A stretch of 64,000 bases of DNA from Asparagopsis taxiformis (Eukaryota; Rhodophyta; Florideophyceae; Bonnemaisoniales; Bonnemaisoniaceae): assembly GCA_030407315.1 (NCBI GenBank), contig JALQPE010000535.1, positions 186,001 through 250,000 of the forward strand, in the 5' to 3' direction. The notes beneath the pieces were generated by a model. The model saw only the letters and a list, made by a program, of their open reading frames with translations, was not told where the DNA came from and did not search any database. Numbering within the stretch: the stretch's first letter is position 1; each line of letters opens with the position of its first letter. The position numbers were made by a program, and so were the translations under genes. Positions 9,260 through 20,149 of the stretch are shown one piece after another.

Positions 9260-11125
9260 CTAGGATACCCATACATCGCGTTGGTAACGCTTTGCATCCA
9301 GCAAGTTGTTAATAAATGCTTTTGCCTCTTCCACAGATCTTTCGCCGTACGTCTGCACAATTCTATGCAACTGTTCATCAACGTCTGCAGCCATCTTCCC
9401 CCCATCGCCACAAACGTATACATGCGCCCCCTCACTCTCTAGAAGTTGCCACAACTCTTGACCATATGCAGCCATCCTGTGCTGCACATAAACCTTGTCC
9501 TTGCCATCGCGCGAAAAGGCCGTCTCCAATCGCAACGCTCCCATCCCCACAAACTCTTGCAATCTCTCTCTATATAAAAAGTCCTGCGCCTCATGTCTGC
9601 ATCCGAAAAACAGCCAATTAGCACCCGTGGCCGCCTGCGCCGCTCTCTGCTCGATAAACGCAATAAACGGCGCGATACCGGTCCCCGGCCCGATCATAAC
9701 AATCGGACGTGTCGTATCCTTCGGTAATCGAAAGTTTGGATTCTTCGACACAAACAGCCCAACCTTTGTGCTGTCGCGACACCGGTCACGCAGATATGTA
9801 CTCGCGACACCCTCGCGCTCGACATGCAGCGACGTGTATCGCAGCACGTCGACAGTGGCTGCAATGCTATCCGGCTGCGTTATGGGCGTCGATGATATCG
9901 AATAGTATCGCGCGTACAACGGACGCAGTAGTGTTACAAATTTGCTCGCCGGCATCGTGGCAGTGACGAAATCACTTAGAATATCAAACACTTCCCGTTG
10001 CGCTAGATATTGCTTTCCGAATTCCGACACGCCTTGACTCGACCTTTCCGTCGGGTCGTACCCGAGAATCTTCTTCGCTAGAGCGTGTTCGCTTTCGTCG
10101 CTTGCATGTCGCGCCAGCTCGGCGATTAATTCTGGTTTCACTGTGCATATGTCCAGACTATCTTGAAGTGCTGTTTCAAATGGCACCGGGTCACGGCCGT
10201 CGATACTGACCGGCTCGTCTCCATTGGAGGCTAGTGACTGAAGTAGACGAGTGACATGGTTCGTATTGTTCTTTGGTACAATACCGACGGCGTCGCCGAC
10301 TGAATACTGGATACCAGACCCTGATATATCAAATTCAATGCGAATAACTTCTTTTGCATCTTCAAAATCAGTCATGTTAGCGGTGAGCAACTGTCGCGAG
10401 GTCACAGTCGCCATGTAAGGTTCATTCCGAGTAAAGCGCACTTCATGCTGATTGTCAAGTGTCTGTACGTATTTGTCAATAGCGGCCGGTAAGTAATCGT
10501 CGTCCAAATGGTCATTTTCGGTAGTTGCAAAAGTTTCAATCGCACGAGTGAGATCAGCCATCCAGTCTGAAATCAGCAGCCAATCTTCCTGATCGACGTC
10601 CACTCTGGGTGTAAGCGAACTTCCGCCCGGAATCAATTGCTCAAAAATTTTACCGGCGCGACAAAAATGCGGGTATCCACGGTCTCCCAGGGCGAGAATT
10701 GACACGCCAATGTGGGGGGGAACTACGAGGTCGCGTGACACGAGCGCGTCTCGAAAATCGGTGGCCTCGTTCGGCGGGACACCATCTCCGGTTGTGGAGC
10801 AGATGAAGATGACAAATTTCTCGCGTGTCAAGTCGATGAGACGGAAGTGAAGGACGTTTACGATGCGCGGGGAGAAAGAGGCTTTGGAGAGATGCTCGGC
10901 GGTACGCGTTGCGACCTCACGAGCGAAGCCATATTCGGTCGCATAGAGGATCAGCACGCGCCGTTGGTCTTGTGTCGCGTACTGGAAGGCCTCGCTTGAG
11001 AGCTTTTCGTGCTTAGAGGGTTTGGCGGTTGCGCCTGGTTTGATTTGGGTTGCGGATTTTGGACGCTTGAGAAGGACGTTGAAGAGCTGGAAGAGAATTG
11101 CAAAGGCGACTATGAGATAGATCAT
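9260..11125 (-). CDS. NADPH-cytochrome P450 reductase family diflavin reductase
   Basis: A 621-residue diflavin reductase passing electrons from NADPH through FAD and FMN. An N-terminal membrane anchor (residues about 2-20, IYLIVAFAILFQLFNVLL) places it on the ER. The flavodoxin domain has LILYATEYGFAREVA, ICSTTGDGVPPNEA and ALGDRGYPHFC. The FAD site is ARYYSISSTP and the NADPH site is IGPGTGIAPFIAF, then VYVCGDGGKM. The C-terminus is RDVWVS, keeping the Trp that stacks on FAD. It is shorter than typical reductases (about 680), mainly in the connecting domain. The anchor favours CPR over cytosolic NDOR1/Tah18. ATG 11125 puts the anchor at the N-terminus. Confidence 0.9.
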   Translation of the reverse strand: MIYLIVAFAILFQLFNVLLKRPKSATQIKPGATAKPSKHEKLSSEAFQYATQDQRRVLILYATEYGFAREVATRTAEHLSKASFSPRIVNVLHFRLIDLTREKFVIFICSTTGDGVPPNEATDFRDALVSRDLVVPPHIGVSILALGDRGYPHFCRAGKIFEQLIPGGSSLTPRVDVDQEDWLLISDWMADLTRAIETFATTENDHLDDDYLPAAIDKYVQTLDNQHEVRFTRNEPYMATVTSRQLLTANMTDFEDAKEVIRIEFDISGSGIQYSVGDAVGIVPKNNTNHVTRLLQSLASNGDEPVSIDGRDPVPFETALQDSLDICTVKPELIAELARHASDESEHALAKKILGYDPTERSSQGVSEFGKQYLAQREVFDILSDFVTATMPASKFVTLLRPLYARYYSISSTPITQPDSIAATVDVLRYTSLHVEREGVASTYLRDRCRDSTKVGLFVSKNPNFRLPKDTTRPIVMIGPGTGIAPFIAFIEQRAAQAATGANWLFFGCRHEAQDFLYRERLQEFVGMGALRLETAFSRDGKDKVYVQHRMAAYGQELWQLLESEGAHVYVCGDGGKMAADVDEQLHRIVQTYGERSVEEAKAFINNLLDAKRYQRDVWVS

Positions 11126-11652
11126 GTTGGGTGACTGAGAATGGCGGAACGGAAATTGACATGTGTGGATGGAAAAGGATGATGAGAGAATGTGTGGATG
11201 GATCAATTACATGTGGAAATGGGAATTGATATGACTGGAATGTAATTGATTTGAGATAGCGTAAGATCATGGGCCAAAACAGGGGAGAGTTAAGCAGGAG
11301 AGCAATTGTACGTGCAATCTGGCGAATACAAAAACAATATCTACCAACGGCCAATAACAGATTACCAAATAAACGATTCGCTCCATACGTCACGCCGTTG
11401 ACAGACTCGAATCTTAATTCATCGACCGCGAGCTCACAACGCAACCTACATCGTCCTGGGTCGCATCCCTGCCAGCCAAGCATACAATCCAGCACATTGC
11501 TTCTCTCAGTGCTTGTGACACAGCAGCACAGCATGTTTATACAAAAGCGCCTCCATCAGTGCCGCCCATATGCCAACCGCCATATTCCTCTATAAATTCC
11601 CATCCGACACACTCCTCCTCTCTCCTATACATTGCCAAACACACTCCTCAAA
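11126..11652. promoter_or_regulatory. Divergent intergenic region, P450 reductase and PFP genes
   Basis: A 527-bp space between divergent starts. An AT-rich TATAAA word lies near 11590, about 60 bp upstream of the PFP start, and is a reasonable core promoter for it. The rest shows nothing recognisable. Confidence 0.4.
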
Positions 11653-13383
11653 ATGTCTCAACAAACAACCTCTGTACAAACCCAACAATCTCCCAACGCA
11701 GATATTTCAAAACTTCTCTCCGAAGTTCGTCTCGACACTCCCAACGCCAAACATGATCACCTGACAAACCACAGTCCACTCCAGCGCCAACGTCTTTCAT
11801 ATATCCCTCGTATAAGTCCACTTCTCGCAGATCCATCCTCAGTCTGTTTTCAGCCTGGTCCGCCCACTTCAGCCGCTGATGAACACATCCATCAACTGTT
11901 CCCCAATCTCTTCGGTCAGCCCGTGCTCCACTTTGCCACCCGCACGTCTTCTGTTGCCCCTACCATGACCATTGGCGTCGTACTATCTGGCGGTCCGGCT
12001 CCTGGCGGCCACAACGTCATATCGGGCATGTATGATTTCATCAAATCCCTCAACCCTGCTTCCAAGCTTATTGGATTCCTTTCAGGTCCAGACGGAATCC
12101 TCAAAAGGAACTACATCATTCTCGATGAAAAGACTGTCGCTCCCTACCGAAACCAGGGAGGTTTCCATATGATTGGATCCGGTCGCACAAAGATTGAAAC
12201 CGATGCGCAGTTTGCCGCCGCCAGAGAAACCGTCCAACATCTCAATCTTGATGGGCTGGTCGTTGTGGGTGGAGATGACAGCAATAGCAATGCTATGAAA
12301 CTTGCTGAGGACTTCAAGGCAAATGGATTGACATGCGTAGTGAACGGTGCCCCCAAGACAATTGACAATGATCTTCGCAATGATCAAGTGCAGATCTCAT
12401 TTGGTTTCGACACTGCAAGCAAGTCGTATGCTCAAAGTGTTGCTAGTCTCGCGTTTGACGCCGTATCTGCACGCAAGGCCTACCATTTCATCAGAGTCAT
12501 GGGGCGTTCCGCTAGTCACATCGCTCTCGAATGTGCCCTGCAAACGCACCCCAACCTATGCTTCATCGGAGAGGAGGTCCGTGAAAAGGGCATTACGCTG
12601 CCACAGGTCGCCCAACAAATCGCAGATGTTGTGCGTGAACGAGCAGAGCTCGGTAAGAACTATGGAGTTATCGTTCTTCCAGAAGGTCTTGTCGAGTTCA
12701 TGCCGGATGTTGAAGCTCTCATATCAGAACTCAATGATATTCTTGCATCATCTGCATCGGTGGACCACGGTGCTGTTCTAGCAGCATTAAGCGAGGAGAG
12801 CAGAAGTCTATTCCAACTTCTTCCGGCATCGTTCGCCAATCAGCTGATGCTAGAGCGTGATCCTCATGGTAACGTGCAAGTGGCAAAGATTGAAGCAGAG
12901 CGCCTGTTGATTGATATGGTTGGCACGCAACTCAAGGTACTCAAGGAGAAGGGCGAGTATTCTGGAAAGTTCAGTGGCGTTCCACATTATTTGGGATACG
13001 AGGCGCGTTGTGCTCTTCCTTCCAACTTTGACAGCAACTACACGTATGGATTAGGACGGGTGGCGGCAGCATTGTGCTGTGACGGAAGGACAGGATATAT
13101 CGCCACGCTGTCCAACCTTACCGAGAAACCGGAGGATTGGGTTCCGGCTGGTTACCCGCTCACAGTCATGATGAACATGGAGAAGCGCAAGGGTCATGAA
13201 GTTGCAGTGATCAAGAAGATGCTTGTCGATCTTGAGGGTGCTCCATTTGGTAAATTCGCGGCAAACAGGGAGAGTTGGAAAAAGACCGACAATTACCGTA
13301 ATCCGGGTACAATCCAATTTTGGGGTCCAAATGCGGATGACGTCACGCTGTCCCTCGCTCTGGAATCTGGAGCACGCAACTAA
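11653..13383 (+). CDS. PFP: Pyrophosphate-dependent 6-phosphofructokinase
   Basis: A 576-residue PPi-fructose-6-phosphate 1-phosphotransferase, which reversibly phosphorylates fructose 6-phosphate with pyrophosphate in cytosolic glycolysis and gluconeogenesis. Family marks: GVVLSGGPAPGGHNVISG, the GGDDSNSNA loop whose second Asp marks PPi rather than ATP use, GAPKTIDNDL with the catalytic Asp and Lys, and VMGRSASHIALE; the C-terminal half has the FSGVPHYLGYEARC segment. The length matches the long (beta-type) plant and protist enzymes. ATG 11653 (AAAATGTCT) is preferred over 11632. Confidence 0.95.
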   Translation: MSQQTTSVQTQQSPNADISKLLSEVRLDTPNAKHDHLTNHSPLQRQRLSYIPRISPLLADPSSVCFQPGPPTSAADEHIHQLFPNLFGQPVLHFATRTSSVAPTMTIGVVLSGGPAPGGHNVISGMYDFIKSLNPASKLIGFLSGPDGILKRNYIILDEKTVAPYRNQGGFHMIGSGRTKIETDAQFAAARETVQHLNLDGLVVVGGDDSNSNAMKLAEDFKANGLTCVVNGAPKTIDNDLRNDQVQISFGFDTASKSYAQSVASLAFDAVSARKAYHFIRVMGRSASHIALECALQTHPNLCFIGEEVREKGITLPQVAQQIADVVRERAELGKNYGVIVLPEGLVEFMPDVEALISELNDILASSASVDHGAVLAALSEESRSLFQLLPASFANQLMLERDPHGNVQVAKIEAERLLIDMVGTQLKVLKEKGEYSGKFSGVPHYLGYEARCALPSNFDSNYTYGLGRVAAALCCDGRTGYIATLSNLTEKPEDWVPAGYPLTVMMNMEKRKGHEVAVIKKMLVDLEGAPFGKFAANRESWKKTDNYRNPGTIQFWGPNADDVTLSLALESGARN

Positions 13384-13636
13384 TTTTTGTCAAGAACCAA
13401 ACCAGTCGCGCCGATACAACACAAAGCGGAGGATTGGGAATCGGTGAACGGGTAAAGACGGGGGAAATATGGTAACCGTACCTAGAGGTATCCGCCGTAG
13501 ACTCACAAACGAATAAAGATTTTCTATCCCTTCAATACATACAACAGAGTCGCTTCATTGACATCGATACAACAACCCTAATACATCGCGAGATACGCGC
13601 TTTGACCGTTTATTGCCAAACTATCATGCTTCGTCA

Positions 13637-16113
13637 CTACCTCATCCGCGATTGCTTCGCCGCCTGACGCTTTCGAAAAACATCTTGAGCTGGACCGACT
13701 GTACTAGAGTTTTCCACATTTTGTCGTCCCAGTTCTTCCCCCTTTCGTTTTTTCCCGACAATAGTCTGTTCCTCTGCAGTTGTTGTGCTATTGCTTCCGG
13801 CACCTGCAGGCGTTTCTGCAAACGTATCAGGCGTATCCATAATCATCCGAAACAAAACTTCTGGTGTCGGTGGAGGCGCTGCAATTTGTGGCATAGACGC
13901 CGCCATCCTCTGCAGCCATTCCGTAGCAGTCTTCAACGGCGTATTTTGCGATGCTGCACGACGTGATGTGCTCCCTGCATTACCACCCCCTTCCTTTGCA
14001 GCAGTCGACGACACAACCCGTCTTCCAGTTCGTGGATCCCGTTTCCCCGTCCCGTTTCCTCCTCCGTACGCCTTCTCACCTCCACCGTTTCGAGCCCCTT
14101 CGATGACGGCCATATCATCTTCACTCAGTCCTTCGAGTCCCAAAAATCTAGATCTTCTCAATACATCTTGTACAACACCTCCACTTCTTCCCACACCACT
14201 TTCTTTCCACGTTGCTTCAACCTGGTCGACGGTACCAGTATCTCCGATGATCTCTTCCAATTCCAGCCAGCGCTCCCACAGCCGACGGACAGTATCGGTG
14301 TCTCCCTTAACATCAGGCATAACCTTCTTCAGAACAACACGTGCATATTCAAAGTCTCCCAACCCCATAAGCCAGTTCACGTACTCCAGCGCCATCACTG
14401 CGTTCTTTGCGTAATTCTTCAGTCCAAATTCAAATACATTTCGGGCAACTTTACTATCCTTGTTCACAGAGAACTCCATCAGGGCAGCTGCTACGTAGAC
14501 AACCGGATCAGCTCCCTTCTGATCTTTCCGAGCTCTACCGAACACTTTTCGGGCAGCATCTCGTCCATCTGTTTTTCTTGTTGCTCTCATTAACTGTACA
14601 TAAGCCAAAGGAGACGGATGACGACGGCACAAAGTATCCATCGCTGCAACACCCTTTTGAGGTGATCCAATTCGTGCATACAACCAAAAAATGTGATTGT
14701 GCAGAGCTACATTGTCTGGCAATGCCTTCCCCGCACGAGCCAGCAGCGGTTCTAGCGCAGCAGCTGCCTTTTTCACGGGCGTCTCCTCCGTTGTTGAATT
14801 GGCGTGGTCCTTTGTACCGGCTTTGGGAGCAGTGGTGTCACCATCCTTAATATGGCAGCCATAGATGTAGGATAGATATTCAATCCAAAAGTCAGCGTAT
14901 CGGTACATGGGCACCAAAGCACTTTCGAACGAATGGGCAACGCGCCCATGGAGATCGGCCTCAGCAAGCGAGAATGGGTTGGCACGTTCATGAGTGATGA
15001 AGCGGCGCCACTGTTGTGCTTGAGAGGACTCCTTTGCTCTTCCACGAGGAGGACCAGGAAGCGCAGTGAGCGTGAGTCCTTCGCGCCTACTCCTTCGGGC
15101 ACGAAATTCTGCTCGAGCATCGATGTTCTTGGGCTGGTTTTCGGCAATGAGACCGCGGGCAAGTTCTTTGTTGGTGTTATTCGTTTGTTCAAAGGTGTTA
15201 TACTCGCGCCAGAAATTGTCGAGGTTTTGCATTGGATTTCGAACCTGTTGTATCAATCAACGAGGGAATGAGAACAATGGCATATGAAATGGACGGGTTA
15301 GTTGCACTGGAAAGGAATATTTCCGCCGACGCGACGCATTGCTATCCAGCCCGAATGCCCTACTTTGCTTTTAGGAAACAACTGTGACTCAGAAATGGAA
15401 TTGTGTGTGGACAACATGACTATGGTCGAATGCGATCTAGGAATCAAAGTTCGTGAACTTGTCAACAAGGACTGAGCATTTGCAGGATCATGTTTGGTGG
15501 ATATGAAGTGTACTTTTTTCATTGATAGGGCAAAGGGAAGATTTTGCGGGGCGTGTGTGGATGCAATGGTGGTCGTAATGCGGAACAAGTACTGAAAGAA
15601 CAAAATGAAAGTCATTACCGCTCGTTGATACACGCGACGAAGGGCATCTCTGCGCTGGCTATCAGATAGCGTGGTATGCTTTTTAAGAAACTCGATGTAG
15701 TATGACCATAACGGGTTAGCGTTTAGATCCAAACCAGCAACGGTCACTGCCTTTTCGTGAACAGCCAGCGCATCTGCTTCCAGCTTGGAGCCAGGAACCT
15801 TGACAGCTAAAGCTGTGCTATACTCCTGATAGCTCCTCCATACGTCTATGGAGGTGGGGGCCACCAGGACTGCACGCTCATAGACGGCCTTGACTGCGTC
15901 TTGATCATTTGGAAGTTCCTTGGCCATGTGTTCTGCGTAAGCCTTCCAAAATCGGCCAATGGGCGGGAACTGGGCGACCAGTCGTTCGTAGATCGGTTTT
16001 GCTTGGGTGAATGAAGAATTCTCTGCCTCTATGGCTAGCGTCTGCCAAGCATCTATGTCCCATTGATCTTCAGAGATGCGGTGCTCTGCATCGGCGGCGC
16101 GAGGCGTTTCCAT
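13637..16113 (-). CDS. CSTF3: Cleavage stimulation factor 77-kDa subunit (CstF77/Rna14/Suf), two exons
   Basis: The gene reads as exon 1 (16113-15619) and exon 2 (15244-13637) joined in phase 0, giving 700 residues. HAT repeats fill the first two thirds: DIDAWQTLAIEA, IYERLVAQFPPIGRFWKAY, VYERAVLVAPTSIDVW, then DALRRVYQRA joined to VRNPMQNLDNFWREYNTFE, which is the exact Rna14-family junction. The C-terminal third has a low-complexity Gly/Ser region and a Suf-type Pro-rich segment (PPPTPEVLFRMIM). CstF77 scaffolds the cleavage stimulation factor in mRNA 3' processing. Exon 1 alone would read 100 residues of intron. The stop lies 253 bp from the convergent PFP stop. Confidence 0.93.
15245..15618 (-). 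other. Intron of the CstF77 gene
   Basis: The donor is GTAATG right after codons for RVYQRA, and the acceptor is ACAACAG before GTTCGA. Removing 374 bp rejoins a conserved Rna14 segment in phase 0. It is much longer than the other introns in the window. No nested gene was seen. Confidence 0.88.
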
Positions 16114-16432
16114 TGTTGTAGGGCGGCACGCGTAATATACAAAGGGAGTTGTTGGAATGTAAGATAAGGAGCCTTTCCGACTGCGTTGCTTGGCGAAGCG
16201 ATCTTACTCGTGCTTAAAAAGAGAAGACTTGAAAACATATGCGCAGTGGTTGGCAGAAAATGACGACACTGTTGGGTTGTAGAAAGCAAGTGACATTGGC
16301 AGGCGTCGAGCGGGGTCAATGCTTTAGACGTTGAACTGAGAAATCACAGAAGAGTTTTGGCAGCTCTCGTACAATATATTTTCAAAATAATTTAATTTTT
16401 GCTCAACAAAATTTCATTTTTTAATGTAAGCT
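16114..16432. promoter_or_regulatory. Spacer between the CstF77 start and the ASH-like gene
   Basis: A 319-bp space holding the CstF77 promoter. The AT-rich end (16370-16430) is the likely 5' side of the next minus-strand gene's terminator region. No gene is visible. Confidence 0.3.
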
Positions 16433-19400
16433 TTACTCCAACACACTCAACGTCACTGTTCTACCCCGCGCAGACACTGTCACAGAGTCGTTGAAGGCTG
16501 CAAGCTTGGCGTCGCCAAGCGGCGGCACTATACCTCCTCCCGGCTCTGCTCCCCGAGCCTCGTACTCCAGATCGCATACATTGTTCAAGTTTTCTAGGTG
16601 CACATACCCGTCTACATCTATACTCGCCTGCCACATTTTGTCTTCCCCAATCCCATCGCTGGACAGCAGCACAATCTTCCTCGGTTCCGCATTGATCCCG
16701 TATTTGCGACTACTTGTGTCCAATAGTCGACCCACGTAGTGCAGCGAGTGCTTTCCATCCTTGTCCCAATCATATCCCTCGTCCTGTTCCGCTTCTACTT
16801 GCCCGTCAAATGAGCCGCTGAACAGGCCCTCTTCATACATATCACACACTTCCATCGCGTAGCACATTCTTGACCGAGCAATTTCGTCTCCAGTGTAGAT
16901 CTCGCTACCACTGCCGTATGGCAAAGAAAACTCTGCAACCTCACCAGGCGCCATCACCGCCTTTTCAATGTGATTGTCAATGGCGCTATGATCAGGTCCA
17001 GTTACGACGATGAACCCACTTCTAGACCCATGATTTTCAACTCGCACCATTCCATCGTTCTCGCACTCGAACCGTAAATCTGAACTGCCAGCATATCCAA
17101 ACAGAGGGATGGAATCAGTCCGCCCGTTCAAAGCAATACACAGCTCTTCCCGATAGTGAAAGCCATTTCTTGCTCCCTCGAAAAGAACATCGATAGCGAG
17201 ATATTCCTTCGAGTCAATTGTGCCTTCCCGGGCAGAAGTGATTCTGAAAACAGATGACTTTTCTTTTCTCTCCTCGACAGAACAATCCGGCCGGCCTATC
17301 CACACAGAAAACGGCGCCTCATTCTTTGTGGCGTTCAACACACGCACTCGACACAAGCTTGCTAGTACCTCTGGATTGTAAAAGGTCATTGTAGGTCGGT
17401 CGACGACAAATCCTTTCGGGGCTCGCACCCGTCTTTTCGACGCTTCTAGCTTCAACGGTAGCTCGTACTTTGTGCTCAGATAAGGTGGTGACGTCCCCTT
17501 GCACTTGACCACAATAGACAAATCACCGCCGTCTCCAGAGCCGCGGTTGACGAGGACATCGGTACGAGACTTTGGGCCCAAGACAATAAATTCTGGATCG
17601 ATGGAGGCGATAGCAGAGCTCATATCTTTGTTTCGAACAGACAGGCTGACCTCTAGGCTCATCATGCACGCATTGAAAAGAGGAAGAACAGAAAACCCAC
17701 TGTTCTGTGATATAATAACGCCCTCCCTATAAATCGAGCGAGGCATACGAAGTTTTGGCTTCGCCTCGTTCGGCGCAGTCTTTTCTTTAGAGATGTTTGC
17801 TTCAGGAGATGCGATGTAAGGTAATGTTTCATCATTCTGATTGCAGGTGAGATCTTCATCTGGTATTTTTGTTTCAACAAGAGGTTGTTCCTCTATTTCA
17901 TCCAGCTCTGATCGATTCTCATCCGAACCAACCTCACTTTGGACGGTGTTCTCGGCATTTTCCACGTTGGTACCAAAGCTGAGTTCCGTGGAGGCGATAT
18001 TTTCGCTACTTAGTCTCTGTGAAGTTGGATTTGCGGGAGAGCTGGAGAGAACCTCATCAGTCTTCGGCACAGGGGAAATTGTCCCTCGGGAAACAGCGTC
18101 ATCATCTTCATCTAGTTTCATGAGACGCCGGAGCGGCGGCTGGACATTATCAATCCATTTTGGAGAATCTTGTAGCTCGAATAAATTGTCAAACCACGTG
18201 GAGTCTTGTGCTGCATCATCTGGGCGTTCTTCTGCATTTTCCATTGAAGGTGTATATATCGGGACATAATCAGTGAATGCAGCCTCTCGTGACTCTGCTG
18301 ATCCCGTTCCCTCACTATCAGTACCTTCATCACTCTCCTCAGTGTAACTCGGAGGTGAATAGTGGGCGTCACTAGTTGTTATTGAAACGTTTCCTGGAGA
18401 GCGTGTGTACTGCTCCCTATGGTGAATGACCGATGAGGGAGGCTGGAACGGTCTCGATTCTTCAACCGTTTCGGATGTTTCATTATTCGCTGGTAACTCA
18501 GGCCCTGCAGGCGATTCCAATGCACTATTCTCGGAAGCTGATGCAGACAACCAAGGTTTAGAGCTACTCTTTCGAGATGAATGGAAACTTACGACGTGGT
18601 CATAAAAATGCTCAAGGTCATTGTCGTGAGATGGGTCTGCAACTTTTCGGAACAATCTCGCAAGTTGGATGGCGGCGTTGCCGAAATACAGCCCTTCCTC
18701 TTTTCCAGGCGTGGCATCAGCAGGCAACTCGAACCGACTCGTGAAGGATCGGCATGAATCCGCTGGAATGATCATCGGTATACACTGTCTGATATCCTCA
18801 GAGTTCATACCGATGCTGAATGCGCCACCGCATGAATCGATGAGAAGAACATTCACGAAAAGCGGAGCACCATCCGTGGTCTTATTCCAAACTGTAACAG
18901 TTTCTTCGGAAAAGTTCTGTCCAGATTCAAAGTTGACATTCGTTTCCGATCGGTTAGAACATTGCAGTTTGCCCTGAGCTTCAACTTGAATAACCGGAGC
19001 TGTTCCTTTAAGGAAAATTTCCAACTCTGTTTCATGTTCTTCCCCATCTTCATCCATGACAAAGATCAGCAGCTTAGTGTAGCCCTGTTTTGCCAGAACA
19101 TCTGGGGCAGCCCAAAACATCAAAACATGCGCATCGGAATCGAGAGTATAGTCCTCGTTGTTTTCAATAGAATCGTCTGTAGTGTCTTGCGAGTCTGATG
19201 TATGGCGAGAATTGCGAAAGTTGATAGCGTCGCCAATGACATCTAGCAGAACACCTTCGCTGAAATCCCGATTTGGTTCAAGGCGTGCAGAAACTGGACG
19301 AATTGATCCGTGAAGGTCAGAAAGATGGATTTTGATTGCATACGGCAGCGGCACACGCACTGCACGAGCGCCAAGGTCGACACTCAAGGTGCGATCAAAG

Positions 19401-20149
19401 CCAAAGTCGAGACTAAATTCGACATCGGCAACAACTTCACAGCTGATGCCGTCTGGCAGTTGGGCAGCTGTGGTTGCGGACACGGCAAGCGGATTGGCTC
19501 TCACGGTCGGCGTGTTGAGGACGTAGTCGCTAGATTTTTCTGTAGGTTTTCTGCGGAAAATAGGCGAATTAATGTGAGCACTTCTCGCACGGAAGAAGGT
19601 CTCCATCGCTGCAGGCTCAGGGTTTGCGGGGGTTGGTGGAACAGATTGCATGGTGTCCTGATCTGTGGGGGCATCAGGTGTGCCCGGAGGTACAGCTTCC
19701 GGCGTAAAAGGCTGGAAGGGAGCAGGGGAAAACGCAGGAGTTAATATGGGCACATTTGATCGAAAGGCGGTCGACGATGGTGTAATGATGGCGTTTGCAG
19801 TATTGGCGAGCCATACCTGCTGTTCGCGAAGCTGTGGAGAATCGAAATCCATTGGACCGAATTTGAGATGCGGAACGGCATGAGTCGCAGCGGAAATTGG
19901 CGGCACTGGAGTCTTTTCTTTCTGCAGCTTCTTTTGTCGCTGGATCTTGTATCTCTGCAGCGGAGTGCTACGGTCGGGCGGGGAAAGCTCGCCGAGAGCT
20001 GGACGCTCGTCGGGTCTGCAAAGTCTGGCAGGGGTGGCTGCTCCGGATGGCATGCAGATGAGGTCGCCGGGAGGCGGCTGGATGGTTACGGAATCTCGCA
20101 GAGCGGCTAGAGCACTGGACACGTCGAAGACGGGGGATACGGACGTCAT
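16433..20149 (-). CDS. Large protein with ASH/MSP-like beta domains, function unknown
   Basis: A 1238-residue single ORF. The first 230 residues are Pro/Ser-rich and disordered, with KIQRQKKLQKEK. A beta-rich region follows (about 235-520), then a long acidic Ser/Glu linker (about 530-800). The C-terminal 430 residues contain repeated beta-sandwich-like segments (VIISQNSGFSVLPLFNACMM, SLSVRNKDMSS, FEGARNGFHYREELCIALNG, RVENHGSRSGFIVVTG). The pattern of F-x-N-x-G, SLSVRN and EL-x-I-x-L-x-G resembles ASH/MSP domains of SPD-2/CEP192-type proteins. That link is pattern-level only. No membrane segment or signal peptide. Otherwise a conserved hypothetical. Confidence 0.6.
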   Translation of the reverse strand: MTSVSPVFDVSSALAALRDSVTIQPPPGDLICMPSGAATPARLCRPDERPALGELSPPDRSTPLQRYKIQRQKKLQKEKTPVPPISAATHAVPHLKFGPMDFDSPQLREQQVWLANTANAIITPSSTAFRSNVPILTPAFSPAPFQPFTPEAVPPGTPDAPTDQDTMQSVPPTPANPEPAAMETFFRARSAHINSPIFRRKPTEKSSDYVLNTPTVRANPLAVSATTAAQLPDGISCEVVADVEFSLDFGFDRTLSVDLGARAVRVPLPYAIKIHLSDLHGSIRPVSARLEPNRDFSEGVLLDVIGDAINFRNSRHTSDSQDTTDDSIENNEDYTLDSDAHVLMFWAAPDVLAKQGYTKLLIFVMDEDGEEHETELEIFLKGTAPVIQVEAQGKLQCSNRSETNVNFESGQNFSEETVTVWNKTTDGAPLFVNVLLIDSCGGAFSIGMNSEDIRQCIPMIIPADSCRSFTSRFELPADATPGKEEGLYFGNAAIQLARLFRKVADPSHDNDLEHFYDHVVSFHSSRKSSSKPWLSASASENSALESPAGPELPANNETSETVEESRPFQPPSSVIHHREQYTRSPGNVSITTSDAHYSPPSYTEESDEGTDSEGTGSAESREAAFTDYVPIYTPSMENAEERPDDAAQDSTWFDNLFELQDSPKWIDNVQPPLRRLMKLDEDDDAVSRGTISPVPKTDEVLSSSPANPTSQRLSSENIASTELSFGTNVENAENTVQSEVGSDENRSELDEIEEQPLVETKIPDEDLTCNQNDETLPYIASPEANISKEKTAPNEAKPKLRMPRSIYREGVIISQNSGFSVLPLFNACMMSLEVSLSVRNKDMSSAIASIDPEFIVLGPKSRTDVLVNRGSGDGGDLSIVVKCKGTSPPYLSTKYELPLKLEASKRRVRAPKGFVVDRPTMTFYNPEVLASLCRVRVLNATKNEAPFSVWIGRPDCSVEERKEKSSVFRITSAREGTIDSKEYLAIDVLFEGARNGFHYREELCIALNGRTDSIPLFGYAGSSDLRFECENDGMVRVENHGSRSGFIVVTGPDHSAIDNHIEKAVMAPGEVAEFSLPYGSGSEIYTGDEIARSRMCYAMEVCDMYEEGLFSGSFDGQVEAEQDEGYDWDKDGKHSLHYVGRLLDTSSRKYGINAEPRKIVLLSSDGIGEDKMWQASIDVDGYVHLENLNNVCDLEYEARGAEPGGGIVPPLGDAKLAAFNDSVTVSARGRTVTLSVLE

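Noticed and set aside
15298..15616. C-terminal extension of CstF77 exon 1 (about 107 residues)
   Set aside because: It is intron read-through: a GTAATG donor and CAG acceptor rejoin the conserved Rna14 segment exactly.
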